From Rhodococcus tibetensis (GTDB lineage: Bacteria; Actinomycetota; Actinomycetes; Mycobacteriales; Mycobacteriaceae), in assembly GCF_024438035.1 (NCBI RefSeq), contig NZ_JANFQF010000005.1, positions 62,001-126,000 on the forward strand: 64,000 nucleotides of DNA. Reading direction: 5' to 3'. The translations under genes were made by a program, and so were the position numbers. How positions within the stretch are numbered: position 1 is the stretch's first letter; each line of letters begins with the position of its first letter. Below, in pieces: positions 9,825-19,836 of the stretch. The notes beneath the pieces were generated by a model. The model was not told where the DNA came from, ran no database searches, and saw nothing but the letters and a program-made list of their open reading frames with translations.

Positions 9825-11261
9825 TTACACGTCGTAGTACAGCTGGAACTCGTAGGGGTGCGGCCGGAGGTTGACCGGAGCGATTTCCTGCTCACGCTTG
9901 AGCGAGATCCAGGTCTCGATCAGGTCGGACGTGAACACGCCACCCTCGGTGAGGTAGTCGTGGTCTGCCTCGAGGCGATCGATCACTGCCGACAGGCTGG
10001 TGGGGGCCTGCGGGATGTTGCGGGCCTCCTCCGGCGGGAGCTCGTAGAGGTCCTTGTCGACCGGAGCCTGCGGCTCGATCTTGTTCTTGATGCCGTCCAG
10101 GCCGGCCATCATCTGCGCCGCGAAGTTCAGGTAGGGGTTACCCGAGGAGTCGGGGGCGCGGAATTCGAGGCGCTTGGCCTTCGGGTTGTTACCGGTGATC
10201 GGGATACGCACCGCGGCCGAGCGGTTGCGCTGGCTGTACACCAGGTTGATGGGGGCCTCGTAGCCCGGCACCAGACGGTGGTACGAGTTGACGGTCGGGT
10301 TGGTGAACGCCAGCAGCGACGGAGCGTGGTGCAGGATGCCGCCGATGTAGTGACGCGCCATGTCCGACAGACCCGCGTAGCCGGCCTCGTCGTGGAACAG
10401 CGGCTTGCCGTCCTTCCACAGCGACTGGTGGACGTGCATGCCCGAGCCGTTGTCGCCGAACAGCGGCTTCGGCATGAAGGTCGCGGACTTGCCGTGCTTC
10501 CACGCGGTGTTCTTCACGATGTACTTGAACAGCTGCAGGTCGTCTGCGGCCGCGAGGAGCGTGTTGAACTTGTAGTTGATCTCGGCCTGGCCGGCGGTGC
10601 CGACCTCGTGGTGACCGCGCTCGAGTTCGAAACCGGCGTTCTGCAGGTTGGTGGAGATCTCGTCACGCAGGTCCACGTAGTGGTCGTACGGTGCGACGGG
10701 GAAGTAGCCGCCCTTGGGGCGGACCTTGTAGCCCAGGTTGGGGCTGCCGTCGGCGTTGAGTTCGGCGCCCGTGTTCCAGGATGCGGAGACCGAGTCGATC
10801 TCGTAGAAAGAGCCGTTCATCTGGGAGTCGTAGCGGATCGAGTCGAAGATGTAGAACTCGGCCTCGGCGCCGAAGAACGCCGTGTCGGCGATACCCGTCG
10901 ACTTCAAGTATTCCTCGGCCTTGCGTGCGACGTTGCGAGGGTCGCGACTGTAGGACTCACGCGTGAACGGGTCGTGGACGAAGAAGTTCACGTTCAGTGT
11001 CTTGGCGGCACGGAAAGGGTCGATCTGCGCGGTTGCGACGTCGGGGAGGAGCATCATGTCCGACTCGTGGATCGACTGGAAGCCGCGGACGGACGAACCG
11101 TCGAACGCGAGGCCGTCCTCGAAGACATCCTGGGTGAACGCAGAGGCCGGGATCGAGAAGTGCTGTTGGACGCCGGGAAGGTCACTGAACCGAATGTCGA
11201 CATACTCGACGTTCTCGTCCGCGATGAACTTGATGACCTCTTCGGCCGTGGTGAACGCCAC
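9825..11261 (-). CDS. glnA1: Glutamine synthetase type I, GlnA1
   Basis: 478 aa, the usual GSI-beta length. Makes glutamine from glutamate, ammonia and ATP; forms dodecamers. Signatures: FDGSSVRGF near residue 53, the ATP-binding region [21 protein letters not shown], and the adenylylation loop DLYELPPEE with the modifiable tyrosine at residue 406, the target of GlnE encoded upstream. C-terminus [12 protein letters not shown] is typical. GTG start with AGGAG seven bases upstream. A GlnR-type box lies 74-111 bases upstream, so transcription is probably induced under nitrogen limitation. Confidence 0.98.
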   Translation of the reverse strand: MAFTTAEEVIKFIADENVEYVDIRFSDLPGVQQHFSIPASAFTQDVFEDGLAFDGSSVRGFQSIHESDMMLLPDVATAQIDPFRAAKTLNVNFFVHDPFTRESYSRDPRNVARKAEEYLKSTGIADTAFFGAEAEFYIFDSIRYDSQMNGSFYEIDSVSASWNTGAELNADGSPNLGYKVRPKGGYFPVAPYDHYVDLRDEISTNLQNAGFELERGHHEVGTAGQAEINYKFNTLLAAADDLQLFKYIVKNTAWKHGKSATFMPKPLFGDNGSGMHVHQSLWKDGKPLFHDEAGYAGLSDMARHYIGGILHHAPSLLAFTNPTVNSYHRLVPGYEAPINLVYSQRNRSAAVRIPITGNNPKAKRLEFRAPDSSGNPYLNFAAQMMAGLDGIKNKIEPQAPVDKDLYELPPEEARNIPQAPTSLSAVIDRLEADHDYLTEGGVFTSDLIETWISLKREQEIAPVNLRPHPYEFQLYYDV

Positions 11262-11334
11262 GCTTGTGCTCCTTAAGTCGCTTCAGCCAAGTAGATATTG
11301 GCGAATTCGTCGTGCCAGACGGTATGGACCTGGT

Positions 11335-11372
11335 GTTGCCCGCTGGTCAACCTTTTGTTTCCGGCATGTTAC
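11335..11372 (-). promoter_or_regulatory. GlnR box upstream of glnA1
   Basis: On the glnA1 strand the sequence reads GTAAC-n6-GAAAC-n6-TTGAC-n6-GCAAC with exact 11-base periodicity. This matches the actinobacterial GlnR consensus gTnAC-n6-GaAAC-n6-gTnAC-n6-GaAAC (an a-b site pair); the first half is perfect and the second degenerate. It ends 74 bases before the glnA1 GTG, a position suited to activation. TTGAC could also serve as a -35 element. GlnR is the known nitrogen regulator of glnA in Streptomyces and Mycobacterium; binding here is inferred. Confidence 0.8.
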
Positions 11373-11473
11373 GCGTTGCAACGTCCTGGGCTTTTACAAC
11401 CGGGTGTGACTGCGCACACAGCCCCAAAGTCCAGTGTGAGGTGCCCCGAGCGGCGACGCCTATCCTGGACAGC

Positions 11474-11950
11474 ATGGCACGTATCACCGGCTCCTGGCTC
11501 TCCGGACCCTCGGCTGCCCTACCGAACGGGGCACCCGAGGCGCAACAGTCCTATCGAGGTGAACGCCTCGGATTGCCGGCTGGCGGGCCCGGCGCACTCG
11601 TCGGCACCGGGCGCCGTCTGGCCGCCCTCATGATCGACTGGGTGTCATCGGCAGGCGTTGCCGCGCTCATCATCGGCGACAATCCACTCGAAGGACCGCT
11701 GTCGACTGTCACGTTGCTCGTGTGGTTCGTCGTCGGAATCGCGGCCGTTACCTTGTTCTCCTTCACCCCCGGCCAGTTGTGCCTGGGTATGCGGGTGGCA
11801 CGAGTAGACGGTCCGGCACGTGTCGGCTTCGTCCGCGCGCTGGTGCGCCAGGCCCTGCTCGTCTTCGTCGTGCCGGGCACCATCACCGACGTCGACGGCC
11901 GCGGCATGCAGGACCGCGCCACCGGCACCGCCCTCGTGCGCACACGCTGA
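11474..11950 (+). CDS. RDD family membrane protein
   Basis: 158 aa with an N-terminal polar tail of about 45 residues, then three hydrophobic segments. RDD-family features are seen: RRLAALMIDW (arginine then aspartate in the first helix) and FTPGQLCLGMRV before the last helix. Function unknown; the family includes proposed ion-exchange or transport proteins. The gene adjoins glnA1 divergently, as the RDD gene does in mycobacteria. ATG 11474 is chosen because the upstream frame crosses the glnA1 promoter. Confidence 0.85.
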   Translation: MARITGSWLSGPSAALPNGAPEAQQSYRGERLGLPAGGPGALVGTGRRLAALMIDWVSSAGVAALIIGDNPLEGPLSTVTLLVWFVVGIAAVTLFSFTPGQLCLGMRVARVDGPARVGFVRALVRQALLVFVVPGTITDVDGRGMQDRATGTALVRTR

Positions 11951-11964
11951 TTCACTCAGAACGC

Positions 11965-12007
11965 CGATGCCGGGCCGCTGCAGTGCGACTGCATCGGCCC
12001 GGCATCG
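11965..12007. terminator. Bidirectional terminator between RDD and DUF4191 genes
   Basis: Perfect 13-bp inverted repeat CGATGCCGGGCCG / CGGCCCGGCATCG around a 17-base loop that contains a second partial repeat (CTGCAG/CTGCAT). It lies between convergent gene ends at 11950 and 12027. No T-tract. Confidence 0.6.
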
Positions 12008-12026
12008 GGCTGTGGGACCAGCGAAA

Positions 12027-12785
12027 TCAGCGACGACGGATCGTGCGCTGCACCCCGCGCATCTTGGCGCCGCCCGGCATCGGCCCCTTGGGCAGTGCCG
12101 CACCACCGCTGCGGCTGCTCAGTGCGGCGAGACGCGACTCGATGGCGTCCATTCGCTTGGTGTCGATGTTCTTCGGGAGCTTGTTCAAGTGTTTCTGCAG
12201 CTGCGAGAGCGGCACCTGACCCTCGTCGTTGCCGATGACGATGTCGTAGATCGGTGTGTCACCGACGAGTCGGGCGGTCTTCTTCTTTTCCTGGGCGAGC
12301 AGCGACTTGACCCGCTGCGGTGAGCCTTCGGCGACGAGGATCACGCCGGGGCGTCCGATCACGCGGTGCACAGCATCGAGCTGAGTGGTACCGGCGACAG
12401 CACTGGTCACTCGCCAAGCACCCTGCATGTTGTCGAGCGCCCACGCGGCAGCGCCCGCCTGCCCTTCGGCCTTTCCGTACACCGTCTTCTGCACCCGCCG
12501 ACCGAAGATGATGAAAGCTCCGAGGACGCCGAGCAGGAGACCGATGGGCAGCAGAAGCCACTGAATGCCCCAGATCAGACCGACGAGGAAGAACACCACC
12601 GCGAGTCCGACGAGCGTGCCGAGCATGAGCGGCAGCAGAAGCTTGTCTTCCTTGCGCTGCATCTGGAAGGCCTGCCAGAGCTGAGTTCTACGCTCCTTCG
12701 ACGCCTGCCTGCGAGCTGCCTTGGCGGCTGCTTTCGCTTCCTTGCCGGGTTTGCCCGCTTTACCAGATTTACTGCCGTTCGCCAT
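12027..12785 (-). CDS. DUF4191 family membrane protein
   Basis: 252 aa. The N-terminal 40 residues are strongly basic and alanine-rich (KAAAKAARRQASKERR); two adjacent hydrophobic segments follow (LLLPLMLGTLVGLAVVFFLV and WLLLPIGLLLGVLGAFIIFG); the remainder is a soluble domain with VIGRPGVILVAEG and LLAQEKKKTARL. Matches the actinobacterial DUF4191 family (Rv2219 type), always near lipA/lipB; no activity known. ATG 12785 is preferred over GTG/ATG sites further upstream because the extra residues are not conserved-looking. Confidence 0.85.
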   Translation of the reverse strand: MANGSKSGKAGKPGKEAKAAAKAARRQASKERRTQLWQAFQMQRKEDKLLLPLMLGTLVGLAVVFFLVGLIWGIQWLLLPIGLLLGVLGAFIIFGRRVQKTVYGKAEGQAGAAAWALDNMQGAWRVTSAVAGTTQLDAVHRVIGRPGVILVAEGSPQRVKSLLAQEKKKTARLVGDTPIYDIVIGNDEGQVPLSQLQKHLNKLPKNIDTKRMDAIESRLAALSSRSGGAALPKGPMPGGAKMRGVQRTIRRR

Positions 12786-12857
12786 GCTGTTCAGGATACG
12801 TGCCTGGCAGTGGGGACCGATGACCCGTCCGGTGTTGGTCACCGCGGCCGCGGCGGG

Positions 12858-13868
12858 CTACCGTGCGAGCCGCGCCATGAGGGAGCTCGCTTCCTGCGAC
12901 GCGCTGCCGCCCTCCGTGAGATGCGCTTGCCCGGCGGGCAGTTCACGGCCGTGGTGCGCCATCGCCTGCGCGTAGAGCCGACCGGCCCGATACGACGAGC
13001 GGACCAGTGGCCCGGCCATGACACCGGCGAAGCCGATCTGTTCCGCGGTGGTGGAATGCTCCACGAATTCCTCGGGCTTGACCCAACGCTCGACGGGGTG
13101 GTGCCGCGGCGAAGGACGCAGGTACTGCGTGATGGTGATGATGTCGCAGCCGGCGTCGTGCAGGTCGTGCAGGGCTTGGGTGACCTCGTCCGGAGTTTCA
13201 CCCATTCCCAGAATCAGGTTGGACTTGGTGACGAGACCGTCTTCGCGCGCCGCGGTGATCACGTCGAGGCTGCGCTGGTAGCGGAATGCCGGACGGATGC
13301 GCTTGAAGATTCGGGGCACGGTCTCGACGTTGTGCGCGAGCACCTCCGGCCGCGTCGAGAACACCTCGGCGAGTTGCTCGGGTTTCGCGTTGAAATCCGG
13401 GATCAGCAATTCGACGCCGGTGCCGGGATTGAGCTGGTGGATCAGGCGCACCGTTTCGGCGTAGAGCCAGGCCCCACCGTCCTCGAGGTCGTCACGGGCG
13501 ACACCGGTGATGGTCGAGTAGCGCAGTCCCATGGCCTGAACGGACTCGGCGACCCGGCGCGGTTCGTCACGGTCGAGATCGTCGGGCTTGCCGGTGTCGA
13601 TCTGGCAGAAGTCGCAGCGGCGGGTGCATTGCTCGCCGCCGATGAGGAAGGTCGCCTCGCGGTCTTCCCAGCATTCGTAAATGTTTGGGCAGCCGGCTTC
13701 TTCGCAGACGGTGTGCAAACCCTCGCGTTTGACGAGGCCCTTGAGCTCGGAGTATTCCGGGCCCATCTTTGCTCTCGTCTTGATCCAGTTCGGTTTGCGT
13801 TCGATTGGGGTCTCCGCATTTCGGATCTCGAGGCGGAGCAATTTGCGTCCTTCTGGGGCCACAGTCAC
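12858..13868 (-). CDS. lipA: Lipoyl synthase LipA
   Basis: 336 aa radical-SAM enzyme that inserts two sulfurs into protein-bound octanoyl groups. Both [4Fe-4S] clusters are identifiable: the auxiliary cluster Cys55, Cys60, Cys66 ([12 protein letters not shown]) and the radical-SAM CxxxCxxC at Cys81, Cys85, Cys88 (CTRRCDFC). [16 protein letters not shown] is a family signature. GTG start at 13868, 51 bases after lipB, so lipB-lipA form an operon with DUF4191 downstream. Its product is needed for the SucB acyltransferase encoded nearby. Confidence 0.97.
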   Translation of the reverse strand: MTVAPEGRKLLRLEIRNAETPIERKPNWIKTRAKMGPEYSELKGLVKREGLHTVCEEAGCPNIYECWEDREATFLIGGEQCTRRCDFCQIDTGKPDDLDRDEPRRVAESVQAMGLRYSTITGVARDDLEDGGAWLYAETVRLIHQLNPGTGVELLIPDFNAKPEQLAEVFSTRPEVLAHNVETVPRIFKRIRPAFRYQRSLDVITAAREDGLVTKSNLILGMGETPDEVTQALHDLHDAGCDIITITQYLRPSPRHHPVERWVKPEEFVEHSTTAEQIGFAGVMAGPLVRSSYRAGRLYAQAMAHHGRELPAGQAHLTEGGSASQEASSLMARLAR

Positions 13869-13919
13869 GGAACCGATGGTACGCCCGGCCCGGGTCGCCC
13901 AGCGGGCCGGGGACGCTCG

Positions 13920-14699
13920 TCAGCCGTACTGAACAGTAGTGAAGGTGGGCCCCGAAGGGGAGGTCTCGGCGGCGGCAGCAGCGTCGAACTCGACCCGCTC
14001 GATGTTGTGGTCGGTGATCGGCAGTGTGCCTTCGAGTGCAGCGACGACCGCGTCGGTCACCGCAGGAGTGACCTCCTCGACCGTCACGTCACGGTCGAGT
14101 TCGCGCGAGAGAGAGGTGACACCGGCGTCGCGGATGCCGCACGGAATGATGTTGTCGAACCCCGTGAGAACGGAATTGCAGTTGAGCGAGAAGCCGTGGA
14201 GCGCGACACCACGCTGCACCCGCACTCCGAAGGCGGCGACCTTGCGCTCGGGCAGCCACTGCCCGTCGGTCAGGGAGGCAGGCAACCACACACCGGAACG
14301 ACCCTCGACGCGACCGCATTCCAGGCCGAGGTCGGTGCACACGAGGATCAGTGCCTGCTCCAGCCGGCGCACGTACCGCACGACGTCGACCGGTTCGGCC
14401 AGCTTCACGATCGGGTAGCCCACCAACTGTCCCGGACCGTGCCAGGTGATCTTCCCGCCGCGGTCGACATCGATCACGGGGGTGCCGTCGCTCGGCCTGT
14501 CCTCGGGCTCCGTCCGCCGCCCGGCGGTGTACACGGGCGGGTGTTCGAGGAGTAGCAGTGTGTCGGCTCCGACGTTCTCGGCGCGTTGGGTGGCGAGTGC
14601 GCGCTGACGATCCCACGCATCGAGGTAGTCGATCCGGCCGAGGTGTTCCACGGTGATCGGGTCGCGGCTGAAACGGGCCGAAAGTGTCGCGCTGCTCAT
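13920..14699 (-). CDS. lipB: Octanoyl-ACP:protein octanoyltransferase LipB
   Basis: 259 aa. Transfers octanoate from acyl carrier protein to lipoyl domains, the first step before LipA. The catalytic dyad is visible: Lys153 in RKVAAFGVR and Cys187 in IIPCGI. Other signatures: [36 protein letters not shown]. The C-terminal extension rich in alanine is variable in the family. ATG start. Confidence 0.97.
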   Translation of the reverse strand: MSSATLSARFSRDPITVEHLGRIDYLDAWDRQRALATQRAENVGADTLLLLEHPPVYTAGRRTEPEDRPSDGTPVIDVDRGGKITWHGPGQLVGYPIVKLAEPVDVVRYVRRLEQALILVCTDLGLECGRVEGRSGVWLPASLTDGQWLPERKVAAFGVRVQRGVALHGFSLNCNSVLTGFDNIIPCGIRDAGVTSLSRELDRDVTVEEVTPAVTDAVVAALEGTLPITDHNIERVEFDAAAAAETSPSGPTFTTVQYG

Positions 14700-14746
14700 G
14701 CGCTAGAGGTTACGCCGGGCGGACATGCCGGCCGAAGTGACCTCGT

Positions 14747-15637
14747 TCACCGGATGAGGCAGGCATCGAGTGCCTCACCGATCGTGTTGTGGCGGAAGGA
14801 GAAGCCGGAGGCTTCCAGGACGGAAGGAATGGCGCGCTGCCCGGCGAGAATGCCCTCCCGCGCGAACTCGCCCACCACCGCGTTCAATGCGAAACCCGGA
14901 ACGATCCACGGTGCGGGACGGTGCAGCGTCCGCGCCACAGCACTGTTGAACTGGGCGTTGGTGACGGGTGCAGGTCCGGTCAGATTGACCGGTCCGGCGA
15001 TGTCGTCGTGGGCGAGGAGGAACTTGATGGCATCCACCTCGTCCTCCAGCGAGATCCATGACAGGTACTGGCGGCCGTCGCCGAGCCGCCCGCCCAGGCC
15101 CAACGAATACAGCCGCCGCAGCTTGCCGAGCAGCCCTCCGCGCGGCGAGAGGACGATCCCGCTGCGGACCAGGACCGTCCGGACATTGGACGCGACAGCA
15201 GGAGCCGCGGCCGCCTCCCAGTCACGACAGGTGTCCGCCAGGAATCCGGAACCCGACGGCGAATCCTCGTCGACGATGTGGTTGCCCGTGTCGCCGTAGT
15301 AGCCGACCGCGCTGGCGCTGACGAATACGGGGACCCGAGATTCTGCGACCGCCTCGGCCAGCACGTCGGTGGCCGCGATGCGGCTGTCCCGAACCAGCTG
15401 CTTGTACGCCCCGGTCCATCGTTTGTCGCCGATGCCCACACCACACAAATTCACGACCGCGTCGGCGTCGGCGAGAATGCCCGTGTCGAGGCGGTCCTTC
15501 TGCGGATCCCACCGCGATTCGTCGGGGCCTGCCGTCGCCCGTCGCACCAGACGCACGACGTCGTGGCCGTCACTACGCAGAGACGAGACGAGCGAAGTTC
15601 CGATCAGCCCTGAGGAGCCGGCGATGACCACTCGCAT
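14747..15637 (-). CDS. TIGR01777 family epimerase (SDR superfamily)
   Basis: 296 aa. Rossmann-fold protein beginning MRVVIAGSSGLIGTSL, the NAD(P)-binding glycine-rich motif, with VNLCGVGIGDKRW and SASAVGYYGDTG typical of TIGR01777 (YfcH-like) proteins and the C-terminal DUF1731-like tail ending in ALDACL. Reaction unknown. ATG 15637 is preferred over TTG 15643 because AGGAGG lies nine bases before it. Located between lipB and sucB, as in mycobacteria (Rv2216). Confidence 0.9.
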   Translation of the reverse strand: MRVVIAGSSGLIGTSLVSSLRSDGHDVVRLVRRATAGPDESRWDPQKDRLDTGILADADAVVNLCGVGIGDKRWTGAYKQLVRDSRIAATDVLAEAVAESRVPVFVSASAVGYYGDTGNHIVDEDSPSGSGFLADTCRDWEAAAAPAVASNVRTVLVRSGIVLSPRGGLLGKLRRLYSLGLGGRLGDGRQYLSWISLEDEVDAIKFLLAHDDIAGPVNLTGPAPVTNAQFNSAVARTLHRPAPWIVPGFALNAVVGEFAREGILAGQRAIPSVLEASGFSFRHNTIGEALDACLIR

Positions 15638-15660
15638 GTGCAACAGCCTCCTTCACAAGG

Positions 15661-15697
15661 GCAGGGGCACCATTCCTGAGTGAAATGGTGCCCCTGC
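15661..15697 (-). terminator. Terminator hairpin downstream of sucB
   Basis: Perfect 14-bp inverted repeat GCAGGGGCACCATT / AATGGTGCCCCTGC with a 9-base loop, between the sucB stop (15728) and the epimerase start. No T-tract on the minus strand. It should separate sucB transcription from the epimerase-lipB-lipA genes. Confidence 0.6.
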
Positions 15698-15727
15698 GCG
15701 AAATCCGAACCGTGCCGACTCCGCGTG

Positions 15728-17440
15728 CTACAGGCCGAGATCAGCCTCGAACGACGCGTCTTCCAGGCGCTGCTTGACCGTGGTCAGGAAGCGTCCGGCG
15801 TCGGCACCGTCCACCAGTCGGTGGTCGTAGGTGAGCGGCAGGTAGCACATCGAACGGACGCCGATGGATTCGCTGCCGGACTCGTCCGTCACGACGACGG
15901 GGCGCTTGACGATCGCGCCGGTACCGAGCATCGCCGCCTGCGGGGGCACGAGGATCGGGGTGTCGAACAGTGCGCCCTGGCTGCCGATGTTCGTGATCGT
16001 GAACGTGCCACCGGACAGCTCGTCGGGCTTGAGGCCACCGGACCGGGCGCGCTTCGCGATGTCAGCAATGGCGCGGGCCAGACCGGCGAGCGACAGGTCG
16101 CCCGCGTTGTGGATCACCGGGGAGAGCAAACCCTGCTCGGTGTCGACCGCGATACCCAGGTGCTCGGCGTCGTAGTAGGTGATCTGCTTGTTCGCCTCGT
16201 CGTAGCTGGCGTTGACGTTCGGGTGTGACTTCAACGCCTCGACGACGGCCTTCGCGAAGAACGGGAGGAACGTGAGCTTGACGCCCTCGCGCTCGAGGAA
16301 GGTGTTCTTTGCCCGCGCACGCAAGGTCGCGATCCTGGTGACATCCACCTCGAAGGTCTGGGTGAGCTGCGCCGTGGTCTGCAGCGACTCCCGCGTCTTC
16401 GTCGCCGTGATCTGGCGAATACGGTTGGCCTTCTGCGTTGTTCCGCGCAGGTGGGCCAGTTCCGGGCGAACTCCGGCGGAGGCGGGCGCCGGTGCTGCGG
16501 CAGCCGCAGCGGGTGCCGCGGCCGGTGCCGCGGCGGGAGCCTTCTTGGCCTCGGCGGCCGCGAGGACGTCCTGCTTGCGGATGCGGCCACCGACACCGGT
16601 ACCCGTGATCGAGGACAGGTCGACGTCGTTGTCCGCGGCGAGCTTGCGGACGAGGGGCGTGACGTAAGGGGTGCTGTCGCCGGAGGTCGCCGCGGGTGCG
16701 GACGCGGCGGCGGGTGCCGGTGCGCTCTTGGCGGGTTCCGCCTTCGCGGGCTCAGGCTTGGATTCGGGCTTCGGTTCCGCCTTGGGCTCGGCCTTGGCGG
16801 GCTCGGGAGTCGGCTCGGGCTTCGGAGCAGGCTCAGCGGCGGGCGAGCCGGATCCGATGACGGCGAGCTGGCCGCCGACGGAAACCGTGTCGTCCTCTTG
16901 CGCACTGATCTCGAGAAGAGTGCCCGCCACAGGGGACGGAATCTCGGTATCGACCTTGTCGGTGGAGACCTCGACGAGCGGCTCGTCCACGGCAACCTCG
17001 TCACCGATGGCCTTCAGCCACCGGGTCACGGTGCCTTCGGTGACGGACTCGCCCAGTTCGGGCATCGTCACCGGGGTGCCGTCGGAGCTTCCGCTGCCGG
17101 ACGCCGCCGGGGCGGTGTCACCGGCCGGTGCCTCTCGGGCGGGTTCCGCGGCCGGTTCTTCGGCGGCAGGCTCGGGTGCAGAGTCGGACGACGGCGCTTC
17201 ACCGTCGTCACCGATCACGGCAAGCTCGCCACCAATTTCCACGGTGTCGTCTTCCTGAGCGACGATTTTGCTGAGCACGCCGGCCACGGGGGACGGGATC
17301 TCCGTGTCCACCTTGTCCGTGGAGACTTCGAGCAAGGGTTCGTCAACTTCGACCGTGTCTCCTTCCTGCTTGAGCCATCGCGTGACAGTTCCCTCGGTGA
17401 CACTCTCACCAAGCGCTGGCATCTGGACGGAGAAGGCCAT
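15728..17440 (-). CDS. sucB: 2-oxoacid dehydrogenase E2, dihydrolipoamide acyltransferase (SucB/DlaT)
   Basis: 570 aa. Two lipoyl domains with the lipoylation motif [14 protein letters not shown] at Lys43 and Lys162, separated and followed by Ala/Pro/Glu-rich linkers; a peripheral subunit-binding domain near 265-300 ([27 protein letters not shown]); and the catalytic domain ending in the active-site histidine motif [14 protein letters not shown]. In mycobacteria the orthologue (Rv2215) is the E2 of pyruvate dehydrogenase and peroxynitrite reductase, so the historic name sucB may mislead. ATG 17440 follows GAGGAG by nine bases. It depends on LipB/LipA from the same region. Confidence 0.96.
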   Translation of the reverse strand: MAFSVQMPALGESVTEGTVTRWLKQEGDTVEVDEPLLEVSTDKVDTEIPSPVAGVLSKIVAQEDDTVEIGGELAVIGDDGEAPSSDSAPEPAAEEPAAEPAREAPAGDTAPAASGSGSSDGTPVTMPELGESVTEGTVTRWLKAIGDEVAVDEPLVEVSTDKVDTEIPSPVAGTLLEISAQEDDTVSVGGQLAVIGSGSPAAEPAPKPEPTPEPAKAEPKAEPKPESKPEPAKAEPAKSAPAPAAASAPAATSGDSTPYVTPLVRKLAADNDVDLSSITGTGVGGRIRKQDVLAAAEAKKAPAAAPAAAPAAAAAAPAPASAGVRPELAHLRGTTQKANRIRQITATKTRESLQTTAQLTQTFEVDVTRIATLRARAKNTFLEREGVKLTFLPFFAKAVVEALKSHPNVNASYDEANKQITYYDAEHLGIAVDTEQGLLSPVIHNAGDLSLAGLARAIADIAKRARSGGLKPDELSGGTFTITNIGSQGALFDTPILVPPQAAMLGTGAIVKRPVVVTDESGSESIGVRSMCYLPLTYDHRLVDGADAGRFLTTVKQRLEDASFEADLGL

Positions 17441-17767
17441 GTCTTTTGACTCCTCGACAGTTGTGTTCGGGTTGTTGAATTTTGTCGACTTGTGGTCGTG
17501 AACCATTGTGCTCGAGATGCACATTTCTTGCGGCTACTCGCAGGTAATTCCGATTCGTCGTCACCCACTCGCTGTGTCGGCGCTCCACATCTTTCCATTG
17601 ATCCGAGGCGCGCGTCCGTCGAGGGTTCCCCCACGTCGGCTCGGGTGTGTCGCGGCGTTCTCCCTACTGACGAGTAGTTTCCGAATGCGGCACCGAGGGG
17701 AAGTGGCCTGGCAAACTGGGGGAACAACGCCGGCACCGCCCGGCGCACGCTCCCGAGGAGGCCAGCC
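17441..17767. other. Divergent intergenic region sucB / small basic protein
   Basis: 327 bases with no credible gene. 17455-17530 is AT-richer than its surroundings and probably holds the sucB promoter. A short palindrome CTACT-gacg-AGTAG lies at 17664-17677, a possible operator or promoter feature for the rightward gene. GAGGAGG at 17755-17761 is the ribosome-binding site of the 17768 gene. Confidence 0.5.
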
Positions 17768-18106
17768 GTGGGGTTGTTCGACCGTTTCTCGCGACGACGA
17801 TCCGGCCGATCCCAGGCGTCGCCCGAGGACGCTTCCTATCTGGCGAACTGGGCCCGAACCCACGTTGGCGTCGAGGCATATGTGGAACCGCAAACCACGG
17901 TGACCGAGGTCACCGTCGTCCTGGTCGCCGCCGACGGGGAATGGACCCGGCGCCGAGTCGGCGGCGAACGTGGTGCCCGCAAGCTCGGCGAGGATCTGCA
18001 CATTCCCGTCTACGACGTCCGCAAGACCGGATACCCGCAGCGCATGCGCGACCACGACGCGCGACGCCGCATCGAACGCAAACGCGAGCGGGAACGCGAC
18101 CTGTAG
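17768..18106 (+). CDS. Small basic conserved hypothetical protein
   Basis: 112 aa, GTG start preceded by GAGGAGG at about six bases. N-terminus MGLFDRFSRRRSGR is basic; the centre (DASYLANWARTHVGVEAYVEPQT to VVLVAADGEWTRRRV) looks like a small alpha-beta fold; the C-terminus is a long arginine/lysine/glutamate helix (RRRIERKRERERDL). No family recognised and no catalytic motif seen; basic ends suggest nucleic-acid or membrane-surface binding. Ends in a composite terminator shared with pepA. Confidence 0.75.
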   Translation: MGLFDRFSRRRSGRSQASPEDASYLANWARTHVGVEAYVEPQTTVTEVTVVLVAADGEWTRRRVGGERGARKLGEDLHIPVYDVRKTGYPQRMRDHDARRRIERKRERERDL

Positions 18107-18173
18107 GTCCTTCGGACCCGTGCGTGGTTGACGAGTCCAGGGACTCGTCGACCCCGCACAGGCGCGGAGCGCC
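18106..18173. repeat. Composite hairpin element, copy 1 (bidirectional terminator)
   Basis: Three hairpins in a row between convergent gene ends: GGTCC-ttc-GGACC (18106-18118), a near-perfect 18-bp stem at 18121-18158 with core GACGAGTCC-ag-GGACTCGTC, and GGCGC-gga-GCGCC (18161-18173), whose last base starts the pepA stop codon (TAG on the minus strand). The same arrangement and near-identical sequence recur at 27369-27438. Confidence 0.8.
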
Positions 18174-19690
18174 TACCCGTGGGTGGCAATATCCTCGATC
18201 ACCGAGATCATGGTGCGCACGGGCACGCCGGTGCCGCCGCGGCCGGTGTATCCCCACGGCCCCGACGAGTTGTAGGCCGGACCGGCGACGTCGATGTGCG
18301 CCCACTGGACGCCGTCGGCGACGAATTCTTTCAGGTACAGGGCCGCTGCGAGCATGCCGCCCCAGCGGTGGTTGGTGACGTTGGCGAGGTCGGCGACCTT
18401 CGAATCGAGGTCGGAGCGCAGCTCCGCGGGGAGGGGCATCGCCCAGGCGTTCTCGCCGATCGCCTGGGAGATTGCCGCCACCCGGTCCCGGAATTCGTCG
18501 GTGCCCATCACACCGGGCGTGCGATTGCCGAGCGCGACCATCTGCGCGCCGGTGAGAGTCGCGGTGTCGATCAGGTAATCGGGGTCGTCCTCGCAGGCGC
18601 GGACGATGGCGTCGGCGAGGATCAGGCGCCCTTCTGCATCCGTGTTGATGACCTCGACGGTGGTACCGCCGTATTGGGTCAGGACATCACCGGGACGCTG
18701 GGCGGTGGACGACGGCATGTTCTCGGCCATCGGCACAGTGGCGATGACGTCGACGGGCAGTCCGAGTTTCGCGGCGAGGACGACGGTCGCGACAACTGCT
18801 GCGGCCCCGCCCATGTCGGACGTCATGTTCTCCATGCCTGCCGCCGGCTTGATCGAGATCCCGCCGGTGTCGAAGGTGATGCCCTTACCGACGAGAGCGA
18901 CCTTGGGGGCGTTCCGCTTCTTCGCCGAGTAACTCAGCCGGACCAGACGAGGCAGACGGGACGACCCCTTACCCACTCCGAGGATTCCGCCGAATCCGTT
19001 CTTCTCCAGCGCCTTCTCGTCGAGGACCTCGACTTTCAATCCGGCCTCTGTACCGAGAGCCTTTGCGCGCTCGGCGAACTCGGCGGGAAACAGGTGACTC
19101 GGGGGAGTATTGACGAACTCGCGCGCGGTAGCGACGGCCTCGGCGATCGCGGCGGACCGCGCCAGTGTCTCCTTCGCTTCCTTCGTGCGGGGGGACGACA
19201 CGAGCAGCTCGACCCGTGAGACCGGTTGTGCATCGGGTCCGGGTGCCGACTTCGCGGACTTGAACTCCGTGAATCGATATGCGCCGAGCGCGAAACCCTC
19301 GGCTGCGGCACCGAGATCCAACGAGGACAGGGTGGTGGCGACGGTGTCGACGCCGCCGAGTGAGCGGGCCGCAGCCCCTGCGGACCGGCGTATCTGCTCC
19401 GCGTCGAGCTTGTCTGCCGCGCCGAGTCCGACCGCGAGGACACTGTCGACCCCAAGCGTGTCGGGAGCGGGGATGCGCAGGGTTTCCTCCGCCTTGCCCT
19501 TGGCTCCGACCGCGACGAACCGGTCGAGGAGGCCGGCGAGGACCGATTCGTCGACGATGCCGTCGCCGAGTGCGATCTCGGGGCCGTCCGAAGTGGACGT
19601 CAGTCCGATCACCAGCACGTCCACCCGCTTGCCGACAGTGCCTGCAAGGGCGAGTTGTGGTCCGAGGGGTCGAGCTGTGCGAGTGCTCAC
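18173..19690 (-). CDS. pepA: Leucyl aminopeptidase (M17 family)
   Basis: 505 aa. Cytosolic two-metal exopeptidase that removes N-terminal residues. The C-terminal catalytic domain shows the metal and substrate ligands: Lys269 and Asp274 in KGITFDTGG, Lys281, Asp292 in SDMGGA, and the signature NTDAEGRL at 349-356. The N-terminal about 170 residues are the variable M17 domain. Equivalent to mycobacterial pepB (Rv2213). Start GTG 19690, divergent from gcvT. Confidence 0.96.
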   Translation of the reverse strand: MSTRTARPLGPQLALAGTVGKRVDVLVIGLTSTSDGPEIALGDGIVDESVLAGLLDRFVAVGAKGKAEETLRIPAPDTLGVDSVLAVGLGAADKLDAEQIRRSAGAAARSLGGVDTVATTLSSLDLGAAAEGFALGAYRFTEFKSAKSAPGPDAQPVSRVELLVSSPRTKEAKETLARSAAIAEAVATAREFVNTPPSHLFPAEFAERAKALGTEAGLKVEVLDEKALEKNGFGGILGVGKGSSRLPRLVRLSYSAKKRNAPKVALVGKGITFDTGGISIKPAAGMENMTSDMGGAAAVVATVVLAAKLGLPVDVIATVPMAENMPSSTAQRPGDVLTQYGGTTVEVINTDAEGRLILADAIVRACEDDPDYLIDTATLTGAQMVALGNRTPGVMGTDEFRDRVAAISQAIGENAWAMPLPAELRSDLDSKVADLANVTNHRWGGMLAAALYLKEFVADGVQWAHIDVAGPAYNSSGPWGYTGRGGTGVPVRTMISVIEDIATHG

Positions 19691-19836
19691 GGTGTCTCCT
19701 GAAGCAGTTCGGGGTCGGGTAGTGCCGGGCCGGCCGGCGCTCGTCCCGATGGTAGTGCGGGCTCAGCGTCGTCGGCCCGGCATGCCCTCGGCCGTCGCTT
19801 GCCCGGCGTGCCCGGGGGTCCGATAGGTTTGAGGCC

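Noticed and set aside
9657..11276. A 539-aa plus-strand open frame opposite glnA1
   Set aside because: It is the antisense shadow of a clear glutamine synthetase, dominated by Val/Gly/Arg/Glu, with no domain features. Similar long antisense frames over glnE, lipA/lipB and the cob genes were rejected for the same reason.
19691..19836. Glycine riboswitch upstream of gcvT
   Set aside because: Only 146 bases, with none of the tandem glycine aptamer motifs; GC-rich repeats here are unrelated.
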